Below are positions 44,027 to 52,796 of a stretch of DNA of 64,000 bases, piece by piece. The stretch lies in NCBI RefSeq assembly GCF_008386395.1, contig NZ_CP043761.1, forward strand, positions 3,038,001 through 3,102,000. Direction: 5' to 3'. The DNA comes from Paenibacillus sp. 37. GTDB lineage: Bacteria; Bacillota; Bacilli; Paenibacillales; Paenibacillaceae. Every line of letters starts with the position of its first letter. Within the stretch, counting starts at the first letter, position 1. A program made the position numbers and the translations under genes. Under the pieces are notes generated by a model. That model saw only the letters and a list, made by a program, of their open reading frames with translations, was not told the DNA's origin and did no database searches.

Positions 44027-44050
44027 TTTAATGAAACCGGTTTCATTAAA
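44027..44050. promoter_or_regulatory. 24-bp perfect palindrome, cre-type or LacI-family operator
   Basis: The 12-base arm TTTAATGAAACC is followed at once by its exact complement. The inner 14 bases, TGAAACCGGTTTCA, match the CcpA consensus TGWAANCGNTNWCA at every defined position. The symmetry extends five bases beyond the core on each side, which suggests a dedicated LacI-family repressor as much as CcpA. It lies 119 bases before the GH43 gene start. Confidence 0.7.
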
Positions 44051-44168
44051 ATAAGGAGGTGGACCCCGCTTTTGTACTGAACGCCGGCTGCTGAGGATAG
44101 GTTGAACAACAACACCGCGGCATCAAGAACCATGATTTCATCTTTCACGCCAAAGGAGAGAATGAACA

Positions 44169-47100
44169 TTGGATAAACTCAGGAAACCCATGATATTCAT
44201 GTTATCTGCAACACTTGCGCTGTCTTCCGGACCGTTGATGCTACCAAGTAAGGCGTATGCCGATCTGGGGAGTATACCCGCCACGTTGCTGCAGGACGAT
44301 TTTTCGGATGGGGATTACACGGAATCACCCGCGTGGAACGTAAGCTCAGGCAACTGGGAAGTGATCACGGACCCGACAGATGCGTCCAACTTCACACTTT
44401 TCCAGAGCGATACCAATGAAGGCATCATCTCTACTGGAGACTCCATGTCGGACATGACCGTGTCCATGCGCTTTTATACAGGAGAAGGTAAAGGATTTCC
44501 GGGCATTTTGCCGCGGTTCCAAGATAAGAGCAACTATTATTATTTTCAAATGCAGGTGCCTAACAACAAATTGGTCTTCAGCAAAAAGGTAAATAACGGC
44601 GATACAACGTTGAAAACGGTGGACTATGCGTTTGCCAAAGATACGTGGTACACACTTAAGATAGTGCTATCAGGTAACACCATTCGAGGATATATCGCCG
44701 AAAATGGCTCCGATCGGTTGGTATTTGATTTAAACGATTCTTCCATTGGGTCAGGTGTTGTTGGCATTCGAAATAAGTGGCAGTCGGTACATATGGATGA
44801 CGTTATTATTGCCGAGCAGCCACCAGTGAACGATGCTTTGCTCACCATTGCTGAGCAGACAGCGTCTTCGGTTTCCCTGCAATGGTCTGAAATCGTGGGT
44901 GCATCAGCCTATCGCCTGTACCGTTCAAACTCACCTGAAGGGGGCTATTCCCTGGTAACCAACACCGGAACTTTGGGACACACGGATGAAGGATTAAGCG
45001 GGGACACGATCTACTATTACAAGCTTGCCTATGAATACGGGGGGCTAACTGAGTCCTTGTGGTCTGCGCCGTTGGAAGTACGAACTACAGCGACCGCCCC
45101 TCAGGCTCCGAGCGAATTGAAGGCCGAAGCACTCAACGCAACGAGCGTGAAGTTATCTTGGTCCGCCGTGGACAAGTCAACGGGTTACCGCGTGGTTCGG
45201 GCTGAAGCTGGCAGTGAGCAATACGAGCAGATTTATGAAGGGAAAGGGCTTACATTCACGGATAAAGAACTTGAGCCGGGCAACAGTTATAGCTATCGCG
45301 TAATGGCCTTCAATACAGCTGGGGAGTCAGCCTTCACCATTGCAGAAGCTACGACGTACTCCATTGACTCTCCTACAGAGTTTGCTGCTACAGCTGTGAC
45401 GGATACATCCATCTCTCTGGGGTGGAATGCCCTTACTGGATCTGATGTAACGTATACGCTCTCCAGGTCTACCAGTGCTACGGGTACGTATCAGCAGGTC
45501 TATAGTGGCAGTGAAAATACGTTTAATGATAGTGGTCTGACGATGGGCACAGGATATTTTTACATCATTCAGGCGACCGTGGACGGCGTAACTTCTCCAG
45601 CATCCGCACCGTTGGGTGTTGCCACAGTTCGCACAAGCATTACACCAGGGCAATTGTGGCCAGATCTGGATGGTCAACCGATCGATGCGCATGGGGCTGG
45701 TTTTTTCTACGATGAACAGACGGAGACCTATTACTGGTATGGCGAATATCATAAGGGCGGCTGGCCAGCGGTTGGTGTGCGTGTGTATTCTTCCAAGGAT
45801 CTGATGAACTGGACAGATGAGGGCATGGCTCTATCGACACTTCAATCCATGGATGATTTTGACCATGACCCGTTGATTTCCAAATTGTATGCGGGGCGTG
45901 AGGACCGCGTGGATATCTGGGCAGATATTCGCAAAGGACGGATCATTGAACGACCGAAGGTCATCTACAACGACAAAACAAAGAAATACGTGATGTGGGC
46001 CCACATGGATGGTGACAAGGACCCATACAACGATAATGCGAACTACGGTAAGGCGCGGGCCGGTTATGCAATCAGCGACTCTCCAACTGGACCTTTTGTG
46101 TATCAGAAGAGTTACCGAATGGACAGAGCTCCGGAAGGGGAGAAAGATTATTTCCCAAGTGATAAGGGCATGGCACGTGACATGACATTGTTCAAGGATG
46201 ATGACGGCACCGGTTATCTGATCTATTCCAGTGAAGAAAACCTGACGCTCTATATCTCCAAACTGAATGAAGACTACAGTGACGTAACAGGTTGGCATAA
46301 GGAAGGACGAACGGATGACAAAGGCAATCCGGTACGTGATTCCACCTATCAGGCCGAGTACGGCGTAGATTACGTGCGGGTGTTCCCTGGAGGGCAACGC
46401 GAAGCACCGGCAATGTTCAAGTATCAGGGAAAATATTATATTTTGACTTCCGGAGCTTCCGGCTGGGCCCCTAACGAAAACAAAGTGACGGTGGCGGATA
46501 ACATTTTTGGGCCGTGGTCAACGCAGACCAATCCGTTCGTGCGCACGTTGCCGAGTGATCCTGATCCAGGCAAGGCATTTGGCACACAGACCACATCCGT
46601 CATTCCGGTCGATCCCGAAAAAGGCAAATTCATTTACGTTGGGGATACGTGGAATGGTGGCAATTTCTCGAATGATGCTGCAAAATACGTGTTCTTGCCC
46701 ATTGAGTTTGGAATAGGCTCCGACATTGCGATCAAGTGGTATAACAGTTGGACACCGGATCTGCTGAATTCGATGGGCAAGGTGGATATCGCTGATCCGT
46801 TGCCAGAAGCGGTAGCGCTTGGCAAAGTGCCATCTCTGCCAACGACATTGAATGTACGCGACGGTGGTGAACTGGTGTCAACGCCAGCAGTATGGACAAT
46901 TGATAACCGGGCCATGACGGCAGAAGATTTTGCTAAGCCAGGACCACTCACATTACAGGTAACGACACCGGAATATAACAACAAAAAGCAGGCGGTTCGT
47001 GTAAACGTCATTCCAGAGAATGCCCTATATTTTGTGAATAGTGGAGGGTACGAAACGGCTGATTACAATCTTATGGGTGCCTATATGAAAGGAACACTGG

Positions 47101-49394
47101 CTAACCCGGGAACGGCAGACCAGATGTACGCTCCGGCAGAGGGTCGCAATTGGGGATACACCAGCGCAGATGCACTGTCATCCGGCTCGAATGGCGGAGA
47201 TATTTTCTCGACCGTACGTTATCTGAACGGTGGCAATATCAGCAACTCTCCAAAAGGCACAGACTTAACCTACAGATTTGATGTACCGAACGGAACATAT
47301 GATGTGTACGCCGGATTCAACGATCCGTGGACGAATGCATCGCGCAGAGCCAATTTCATCATCAATGGCACCAATACCGGGGCTGTTACGTTTACGCCTG
47401 CCAGTGTTAGAGCCGACAAAGGCATCATTGTGTCGGACAACAAACTGGAGTTAACCGTACGCAACACGGCATCACAGGACCCGATGATTAGTTGGATAAT
47501 GATCGTTAAGCCAGATGCTACGCCACCAGTTAATGACAGTGCTGGTCTCAATGCGGATGCGGTGGATTCAACGAGTGCAACGCTTCACTGGGATGCTCAT
47601 CTTGGAGCAGCAAGCTACAAGCTCTACCGCTCAGATCGCGAGCAAGGTGAGTACAAGGTGGTCTATAGCGGCAATGGACGGGAGTACACGGACAGTGAAC
47701 TGAACCCCGGCACGGAATATTATTACAAAGTGGAAGCTTTGGATGCGACAGGGCAGTCCGTGAGAGGTATATCTTCCGCTTATCAGGTGCATACGGCTCA
47801 GCAGACTGCTGCCGATGTAGCTACAGGCATTACGGCACTGGAACAACCTTCAGTAGGTGCGAAAAAAATGAAATTACCAAGTGTGCCGCAAGGTTTCACG
47901 GTGAAGATCGCTTCCAGTTCGGTACCGTCCGTCATTCAGACGGATGGAACGATTGTCCCACCTTCTAAGGAAACAACAGTACTACTGGAGTTGGAAATTA
48001 CTCGAATTTCTGACGACACAAGAGCCTTGACTGTACCTTTGACGGTGAAGGTGCCTGCATCTGTTTCTTCCCCCGGAGGATCGGACCCTGGTTCGGGTAG
48101 CAACCCGGGCGGCAATTCAGGTGGAAATTCAGGGAGTAGTTCAGGTTCAAGCAACAATGGCGGACAATCAGAAGGTGTTAGCCCAGGTGCAGGGAATGCT
48201 GCACCACAACCTAAACCGGAGAAAGACCGTTCCGTTCTGGAGTTGCAGGGAAAGCCTGACCAGAAGGGTGTAGTGCAGTCCAACGTGGATGCTTCAACGA
48301 TCAAAGATGCTTTTAAAGTTGCCCCCGTAACAGATGCGGGTCGGCGCTTGGTCGAACTACGGTTGAAGCCGGTTTCGGGAGCAACGGCATATGAAGTATC
48401 TCTCCCTGCCTCTGCGTTAATAGATCAGGGTGAGTCACATGTGTTCAACATGGTTACAGAGCTGGGCATGTTGGAGCTTCCTGCGACACTGTTAACGAAG
48501 GACATCGTTGGTGATGGGATGGCATCCATCCGATTGGTCAGAACCGAGTTACCAAAAACAGTTGCAGATCAGCTTGGCACGCAATATGGAGTCCAGCTCG
48601 AACTTCAACTGGATGGTCAACCATTGCCATTGAAAAGCGGATTGAACCTTCATCTGCCTTTCCCATCAACACAAAATGCTCAGCAGGATCGGATTGTAGC
48701 ATTTGTCATTGGCGCGAACGGTGTGGCAAGCCCCTTGCCGCAAAGTTACTACGATCCAAACAGCGGGCAGCTTGTATTTTCCGTAACGTCACTCACCGAA
48801 AATTATGCTGTTGTGTCTGTGGAGCAGACATTCGCAGATCTTGCAGAAGTGCAGTGGGCCAAGAAAGCGATGGAGGCATTGGCAGTCCGAGGCGTGATTG
48901 ATGCCGAGGCAAGTGGTGATTCCACAGAGTTGCATCCAAAACAGGAGATGACTCGCGGTCTATACATGCAATGGTTGATGACTGCGCTCGGCTTGAATGC
49001 TTCTTCCGGGAATGCGTTCACTGATGTAAACGAAAAGGCTCCGTACTACGAAGCAGTTACAGCTGCGCGCTCACTAGGTATCACCAGTGGTACTGGTGAC
49101 GGGCGCTTCCTGCCAGAGTCCACGATCACTCGTCAGGAGATGATGACGTTGACAGTCAGAGCACTTGCAGCGGCTGGACTGGTTAACTCCGAGACGGCTG
49201 CAACAGATAAACTTACTCGTTTCAGCGACGCTTCCGAGATTCGCTCTTATGCACGGGATAGTGTGGCCTTACTTGTGGATCTGGGCATCGCCAACGGGTA
49301 CAACGGTGAGGTGAAGCCTCTTGCCGAAGCGACCAGAGCTGAATCGGCTACGTTGCTGTATGCGATGATGAGCAAACTGGTATGGAATAACTAA
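44169..49394 (+). CDS. Giant secreted GH43 / FN3 / S-layer-homology surface protein
   Basis: A 1741-residue exported protein. The order is: signal peptide (1-31, ending SKAYA); a LamG/jelly-roll-like domain (about 40-217); three FN3 domains (220-487); a GH43 five-bladed propeller (about 490-880); an Ig-like segment (870-950); a malectin-like carbohydrate-binding domain (950-1115); a fourth FN3 (1115-1205); a Gly/Ser linker (about 1298-1350); an uncharacterised domain; and three SLH repeats (about 1555-1741, with ITRQE and ATRAE motifs). The GH43 part has DAHGAGFFYDEQTETYYWYGE near residue 505 and REAPAMFK with Glu745. It resembles the exo-beta-1,3-galactanase branch, so the substrate may be arabinogalactan side chains. 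The start is TTG at 44169 after AAGGAGAG. Confidence 0.87.
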   Translation: MDKLRKPMIFMLSATLALSSGPLMLPSKAYADLGSIPATLLQDDFSDGDYTESPAWNVSSGNWEVITDPTDASNFTLFQSDTNEGIISTGDSMSDMTVSMRFYTGEGKGFPGILPRFQDKSNYYYFQMQVPNNKLVFSKKVNNGDTTLKTVDYAFAKDTWYTLKIVLSGNTIRGYIAENGSDRLVFDLNDSSIGSGVVGIRNKWQSVHMDDVIIAEQPPVNDALLTIAEQTASSVSLQWSEIVGASAYRLYRSNSPEGGYSLVTNTGTLGHTDEGLSGDTIYYYKLAYEYGGLTESLWSAPLEVRTTATAPQAPSELKAEALNATSVKLSWSAVDKSTGYRVVRAEAGSEQYEQIYEGKGLTFTDKELEPGNSYSYRVMAFNTAGESAFTIAEATTYSIDSPTEFAATAVTDTSISLGWNALTGSDVTYTLSRSTSATGTYQQVYSGSENTFNDSGLTMGTGYFYIIQATVDGVTSPASAPLGVATVRTSITPGQLWPDLDGQPIDAHGAGFFYDEQTETYYWYGEYHKGGWPAVGVRVYSSKDLMNWTDEGMALSTLQSMDDFDHDPLISKLYAGREDRVDIWADIRKGRIIERPKVIYNDKTKKYVMWAHMDGDKDPYNDNANYGKARAGYAISDSPTGPFVYQKSYRMDRAPEGEKDYFPSDKGMARDMTLFKDDDGTGYLIYSSEENLTLYISKLNEDYSDVTGWHKEGRTDDKGNPVRDSTYQAEYGVDYVRVFPGGQREAPAMFKYQGKYYILTSGASGWAPNENKVTVADNIFGPWSTQTNPFVRTLPSDPDPGKAFGTQTTSVIPVDPEKGKFIYVGDTWNGGNFSNDAAKYVFLPIEFGIGSDIAIKWYNSWTPDLLNSMGKVDIADPLPEAVALGKVPSLPTTLNVRDGGELVSTPAVWTIDNRAMTAEDFAKPGPLTLQVTTPEYNNKKQAVRVNVIPENALYFVNSGGYETADYNLMGAYMKGTLANPGTADQMYAPAEGRNWGYTSADALSSGSNGGDIFSTVRYLNGGNISNSPKGTDLTYRFDVPNGTYDVYAGFNDPWTNASRRANFIINGTNTGAVTFTPASVRADKGIIVSDNKLELTVRNTASQDPMISWIMIVKPDATPPVNDSAGLNADAVDSTSATLHWDAHLGAASYKLYRSDREQGEYKVVYSGNGREYTDSELNPGTEYYYKVEALDATGQSVRGISSAYQVHTAQQTAADVATGITALEQPSVGAKKMKLPSVPQGFTVKIASSSVPSVIQTDGTIVPPSKETTVLLELEITRISDDTRALTVPLTVKVPASVSSPGGSDPGSGSNPGGNSGGNSGSSSGSSNNGGQSEGVSPGAGNAAPQPKPEKDRSVLELQGKPDQKGVVQSNVDASTIKDAFKVAPVTDAGRRLVELRLKPVSGATAYEVSLPASALIDQGESHVFNMVTELGMLELPATLLTKDIVGDGMASIRLVRTELPKTVADQLGTQYGVQLELQLDGQPLPLKSGLNLHLPFPSTQNAQQDRIVAFVIGANGVASPLPQSYYDPNSGQLVFSVTSLTENYAVVSVEQTFADLAEVQWAKKAMEALAVRGVIDAEASGDSTELHPKQEMTRGLYMQWLMTALGLNASSGNAFTDVNEKAPYYEAVTAARSLGITSGTGDGRFLPESTITRQEMMTLTVRALAAAGLVNSETAATDKLTRFSDASEIRSYARDSVALLVDLGIANGYNGEVKPLAEATRAESATLLYAMMSKLVWNN

Positions 49395-49422
49395 TGTTAC
49401 ACCAGAATCGTAGTGTATGAAA

Positions 49423-49469
49423 AAGAAGGCTTACTCTGACCTGGAACTTAGGTTGGAGTAAGCCTTCTT
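49423..49469 (+). terminator. Terminator after GH43/SLH gene
   Basis: AAGAAGGCTTACTC pairs perfectly with GAGTAAGCCTTCTT around a 19-base loop. Confidence 0.8.
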
Positions 49470-49491
49470 GATTGTACGCCCCCAATGGGTG

Positions 49492-49533
49492 AAAAGTAGG
49501 CTACTCAACGAACGAGTAACTTCCTATGCTTTT
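49492..49533 (-). terminator. Possible terminator for quinone reductase gene
   Basis: An interrupted stem (AAAAG, TAGG and TACTC against GAGTA, CCTA and CTTTT) lies just beyond the stop of the minus-strand gene and ends in CTTTTC on that strand. Confidence 0.4.
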
Positions 49534-49563
49534 GCAGTAGTTAATTGTAATGTTAGTGCATTG

Positions 49564-50124
49564 TTAATTGTAGTTTTTTCCGATTTGATAGGCTTGTTCC
49601 AGCAAGCCTTCGATATGTTCTTTGGATTCTGAGATCGTTTCATAGAGAAATTCGACTCGGGATTCCTGCATTCTTGCATAACCTGCGATCCCATTATTCA
49701 GATAATTGGAAATCATGTTGTAATAGTCGTATTTATGGAATGAAGCCTCCGTTCCTCCAGCTAGTGCAATCCACAGAGCCTTTTTGGAGTTTGCCTTGTT
49801 CAGCAGCCCCATGTTCCATACCTTGTCCAGATAAGCTTTGAGCATGGAGGGAACATTGTACCACCAGATCGGGAAAACAAATACAATGGTATCAGCCGCA
49901 AGCACACGATCCAGCTCTTTGCGAATCACAGGGGCATGCTGTTTATCGGGATTTTGCCAGTCTCGTTCATCTTCTACGCCATATAGTGGATCAAATCCGT
50001 CATGATATAGATCGAGGATATCGATTTCATGGGAATTCTCCTGCATACCTTCTATAAAACGATTCATCACGGCAAATGTTAGGGAATCCTGTCTTGGGTG
50101 AGTAACGACCAGTTTAACTTTCAT
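49564..50124 (-). CDS. NAD(P)H dehydrogenase (quinone), flavodoxin-like
   Basis: A 186-residue flavodoxin-fold reductase of the NQO1/YwrO/KefF family. The marks are the N-terminal KLVVTHPRQDSLTFAV, VFVFPIWWYNVPSMLKAYLDKVW for FMN binding, and LAGGTEASF for the ring-binding loop. It should transfer two electrons from NAD(P)H to quinones in the cytoplasm and so protect against electrophiles. It is divergent from an HxlR-type regulator that is the likely controller. A perfect inverted repeat lies 36 bases before the start. Confidence 0.85.
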   Translation of the reverse strand: MKVKLVVTHPRQDSLTFAVMNRFIEGMQENSHEIDILDLYHDGFDPLYGVEDERDWQNPDKQHAPVIRKELDRVLAADTIVFVFPIWWYNVPSMLKAYLDKVWNMGLLNKANSKKALWIALAGGTEASFHKYDYYNMISNYLNNGIAGYARMQESRVEFLYETISESKEHIEGLLEQAYQIGKNYN

Positions 50125-50160
50125 GTAGGAGTAACCATCCTTTTTTCTTTTTTTTGGTTA

Positions 50161-50178
50161 AACATTCTGACCAATGTT
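50161..50178. promoter_or_regulatory. Inverted repeat between quinone reductase and HxlR genes
   Basis: AACATT-CTGACC-AATGTT has perfect 6-bp arms and lies in the divergent region, close to the reductase gene. It is a candidate HxlR operator. Confidence 0.45.
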
Positions 50179-50299
50179 ATTATAAGATTCATGACATCGT
50201 ATTGAGAAGTACGCACCTGAGAGTGCTGTAGATACCTTGGGGTTCTTCGGTTACTTTTAATAACGGGTATACATATATGTGAATTATGGGGGAGTACAA

Positions 50300-50689
50300 G
50301 TGGAACAAGAAATGAAAAAATATGAGAGCGGTGTGCAGGCGATGCTGGAACTGGTCGGTGGAAAATGGAGGATTCTTATCCTGCATCAACTGATATCAGG
50401 TAAAAAACGAACCAGCGAACTTCGCAGAGCCATTCCTGGCATTACCCAGAAGGTCTTAACCCAGCAGCTTCGTGAACTGGAAAAGAATGAAATCATCCAT
50501 CGAATCATCCATCCCCAGATTCCGCCCAAGGTAGAGTATGAGCTGACAGAGTACGGCTTGACACTACAGGACATCATTGATCGCATATGTCTGTGGGGAG
50601 AAAATCATTTGGACAGAGTATACGGAGATAAAAGCAGTGTGCTGGGAGATCATTTTAGTGACTATATTCCACTCTCAACTTCAACTTGA
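50300..50689 (+). CDS. HxlR family transcriptional regulator
   Basis: A 129-residue winged-helix regulator of the HxlR/DUF24 family. It has the core ELVGGKWRILILHQLISGKKRTSELRRAIPGITQKVLTQQLRELEKNEIIHR. Some members sense quinones or disulphide stress through an N-terminal cysteine. No cysteine is found in that position here; the only one is late in the chain (RICLWGE). Another signal or an indirect mechanism is therefore likely. The start is GTG at 50300 after GGGGGAG. Divergent from the quinone reductase it probably controls. Confidence 0.83.
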   Translation: MEQEMKKYESGVQAMLELVGGKWRILILHQLISGKKRTSELRRAIPGITQKVLTQQLRELEKNEIIHRIIHPQIPPKVEYELTEYGLTLQDIIDRICLWGENHLDRVYGDKSSVLGDHFSDYIPLSTST

Positions 50690-50708
50690 GCTGGCCGTGC
50701 AATTAAAA

Positions 50709-50756
50709 ATAAAACAAAACCGTCCTTGAATTGAAAAGGAGGGTTTTTGTTGTTTT
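50709..50756 (+). terminator. Terminator after HxlR gene
   Basis: An AAAACAAAACC-N-TCCTT arm pairs with AAGGA-N-GGTTTTTGTTGTTTT, with one bulge, followed by a T-rich run. Confidence 0.75.
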
Positions 50757-50762
50757 TTGTCC

Positions 50763-50783
50763 TTTATCAGCGAAACTGATAAA
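50763..50783. promoter_or_regulatory. Inverted repeat upstream of cysJ
   Basis: TTTATCAG-CGAAA-CTGATAAA has perfect 8-bp arms and is not followed by a T-run, so it is more likely an operator or leader hairpin than a terminator. A second, shorter repeat (AACAC-N5-GTGTT) follows at 50812-50826. Confidence 0.45.
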
Positions 50784-50907
50784 TGCTATAAAATCATTGA
50801 AATTGACCCTCAACACCCGGTGTGTTAGGTTTTAGAGAGAAGAAATTAAATTAATGTGATGATTTTAGTCGGAATTAAAATCGAAGCAATGCGCGAGGTG
50901 GCAAACA

Positions 50908-52743
50908 GTGGAACTTCAAGTGACAAATAGCCCTTTTAATCAAGAACAAGTTGAACTGCTTAATCGTCTTATTCCTACATTGACCGATGGACAACGGGCT
51001 TGGTTGAGCGGATATATTGCAGCAATTCAGGCAAGCGCAACAATAGCGGCTCCAGCTAACCTGGTACAGGCTGCACCAACTACAGGTGTTGCACCTGAAA
51101 GTGCTAAGCCAGTATCTCGGGAAGTTACCGTGCTCTTCGGTTCGCAAACCGGTAATTCCAGTGGCCTATCGAAGAAGCTGGCCAAGAAACTTGAAGAGCA
51201 AGGTCTTCAGGTAACGTTGTCATCGATGGGGGATTTCAAACCGAACGGACTCAAGAAAATTGAAAATCTCCTCATCATCGTCAGTACGCATGGCGAAGGC
51301 GAACCACCAGATAATGCGATTCCGCTGCATGAATTCCTGAACAGCAAACGGGCTCCGAAGCTTGAAGGACTTCGTTACTCGGTGTTGGCTCTGGGAGATA
51401 CCTCCTATGAGTTCTTTTGTCAGACAGGTAAGGACTTCGATAAACGATTGCAGGAGTTGGGTGGTACAGCCCTTGTACCGCGCGTGGACTGTGATGTTGA
51501 TTTTGATGAAGCAGCTGCGGAGTGGATGAATGAAGTACTGGCATCCTTGAGCAGTACATCTGCTGCTTCGAGTACGGTAACCACTGAGGCAGTTACAGCT
51601 GCGGTGAACGGCGGGGAATCCGAATATGATCGTACGAATCCATTCAAGGCGGAAGTATTGGAGAATCTCAATCTGAACGGCAGAGGATCGGACCGTGAAA
51701 CACGCCACATTGAGTTGTCTTTGGAAGGCTCCAGCCTGGACTACGAGCCAGGTGACAGCCTTGGCGTATTCCCTGAAAATCATCCGCGCCTTGTGGAGGA
51801 ATTGATTGCAGCTATGGGATGGAATGCCGATGAACGCGTGACCGTGAATAAAAACGGGGATCAGGCATCTGTGCACGAAGCGTTGCTGCGTTATTTTGAA
51901 ATTACAGCGGTGACGAAACCGGTCGTGGAACAACTTGCGAAACTGAATCCTGGGAGTGGCCTGACGGCGTTACTCGCAGATGATTCCGAATTCCGTACAG
52001 TCATGAATAGCTGTGATCTGCTGGATCTGGTTCATGATTATAATCTGAAAGGGATTCCTGCTGCAGAATTCGTCGCTGCTCTTCGCAAAATTCCGGCACG
52101 TCTGTACTCCATAGCGAGTAGTTCGAAGTCTTTCCCGGATGAAGTTCATCTTACCGTTCGCTCGGTACGTTATGAAGCGCGTGGCAGAGAACGTTATGGT
52201 GTGTGCTCGGTACATCTGGCTGAACGGATCGAAGCTGGCGACACCCTGCCTGTATATATACAGCATAACCCGAATTTCAAGCTGCCTGAGAACCCGGATA
52301 CACCGATCATCATGGTTGGCCCAGGTACAGGTGTAGCGCCGTTCAGATCTTTCCTTGGTGAGCGTGAAGAAACAGGAGCAGAGGGCAAGACATGGCTGTT
52401 CTACGGAGATCAGCATTTCGCCACTGACTTCTTGTACCAGACGGAATGGCAACATTGGCTCAAAGATGGTGTGCTCACGAAAATGGATGTAGCCTTCTCA
52501 CGTGATACGGAACAGAAAGTGTATGTACAACATCGTATGCTGGAACACAGCAAAGAGTTGTACCAGTGGCTTCAGGAAGGTGCAAGCATATATATCTGTG
52601 GTGACGAGAAAAAAATGGCACATGATGTGCATGCTGCGCTCACCACGATTCTTGAACAAGAAGGCGGTTTATCGCCTGAGCAGGCATCGGAATATTTGAC
52701 ACGGTTACAGCAGGAGAAACGTTATCAGCGGGACGTCTATTAA
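50908..52743 (+). CDS. cysJ: Sulfite reductase [NADPH] flavoprotein alpha-component
   Basis: A 611-residue diflavin reductase. The FMN-binding flavodoxin domain (about 72-215) has [12 protein letters not shown] and [12 protein letters not shown] linker and FAD domain follow, with RLYSIASSS and [12 protein letters not shown]. The NADPH domain has [16 protein letters not shown] and [13 protein letters not shown], and the C-terminus ends YQRDVY as in CysJ. It passes electrons from NADPH to the CysI hemoprotein for the six-electron reduction of sulfite to sulfide. The N-terminal ~70 residues match the short leader of Gram-positive CysJ. The start is GTG at 50908 after GAGGTGG. It forms an operon with cysI 53 bases downstream. 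Confidence 0.93.
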   Translation: MELQVTNSPFNQEQVELLNRLIPTLTDGQRAWLSGYIAAIQASATIAAPANLVQAAPTTGVAPESAKPVSREVTVLFGSQTGNSSGLSKKLAKKLEEQGLQVTLSSMGDFKPNGLKKIENLLIIVSTHGEGEPPDNAIPLHEFLNSKRAPKLEGLRYSVLALGDTSYEFFCQTGKDFDKRLQELGGTALVPRVDCDVDFDEAAAEWMNEVLASLSSTSAASSTVTTEAVTAAVNGGESEYDRTNPFKAEVLENLNLNGRGSDRETRHIELSLEGSSLDYEPGDSLGVFPENHPRLVEELIAAMGWNADERVTVNKNGDQASVHEALLRYFEITAVTKPVVEQLAKLNPGSGLTALLADDSEFRTVMNSCDLLDLVHDYNLKGIPAAEFVAALRKIPARLYSIASSSKSFPDEVHLTVRSVRYEARGRERYGVCSVHLAERIEAGDTLPVYIQHNPNFKLPENPDTPIIMVGPGTGVAPFRSFLGEREETGAEGKTWLFYGDQHFATDFLYQTEWQHWLKDGVLTKMDVAFSRDTEQKVYVQHRMLEHSKELYQWLQEGASIYICGDEKKMAHDVHAALTTILEQEGGLSPEQASEYLTRLQQEKRYQRDVY

Positions 52744-52796
52744 TTACCGGCCTAGCCGGACTGCACCATCCCGCAGAGACGAGAGGAGAAAGCAGC

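Larger units (their letters stand above)
43720..44168. other. Gene-free stretch before GH43/SLH gene
   Basis: This 449-base region holds a tandem pair of hairpins (43758-43777 and 43787-43835), two palindromic operator candidates (43933-43944 and 44027-44050), and a perfect AAGGAGGTG Shine-Dalgarno sequence at 44051-44059 that precedes no usable frame. The last ~100 bases are an untranslated leader without recognised structure. Confidence 0.7.

Noticed and set aside
45831..46397. A 188-codon open frame on the minus strand within the GH43 gene.
   Set aside because: It is a shadow of the GH43 domain coding region with no start signal.
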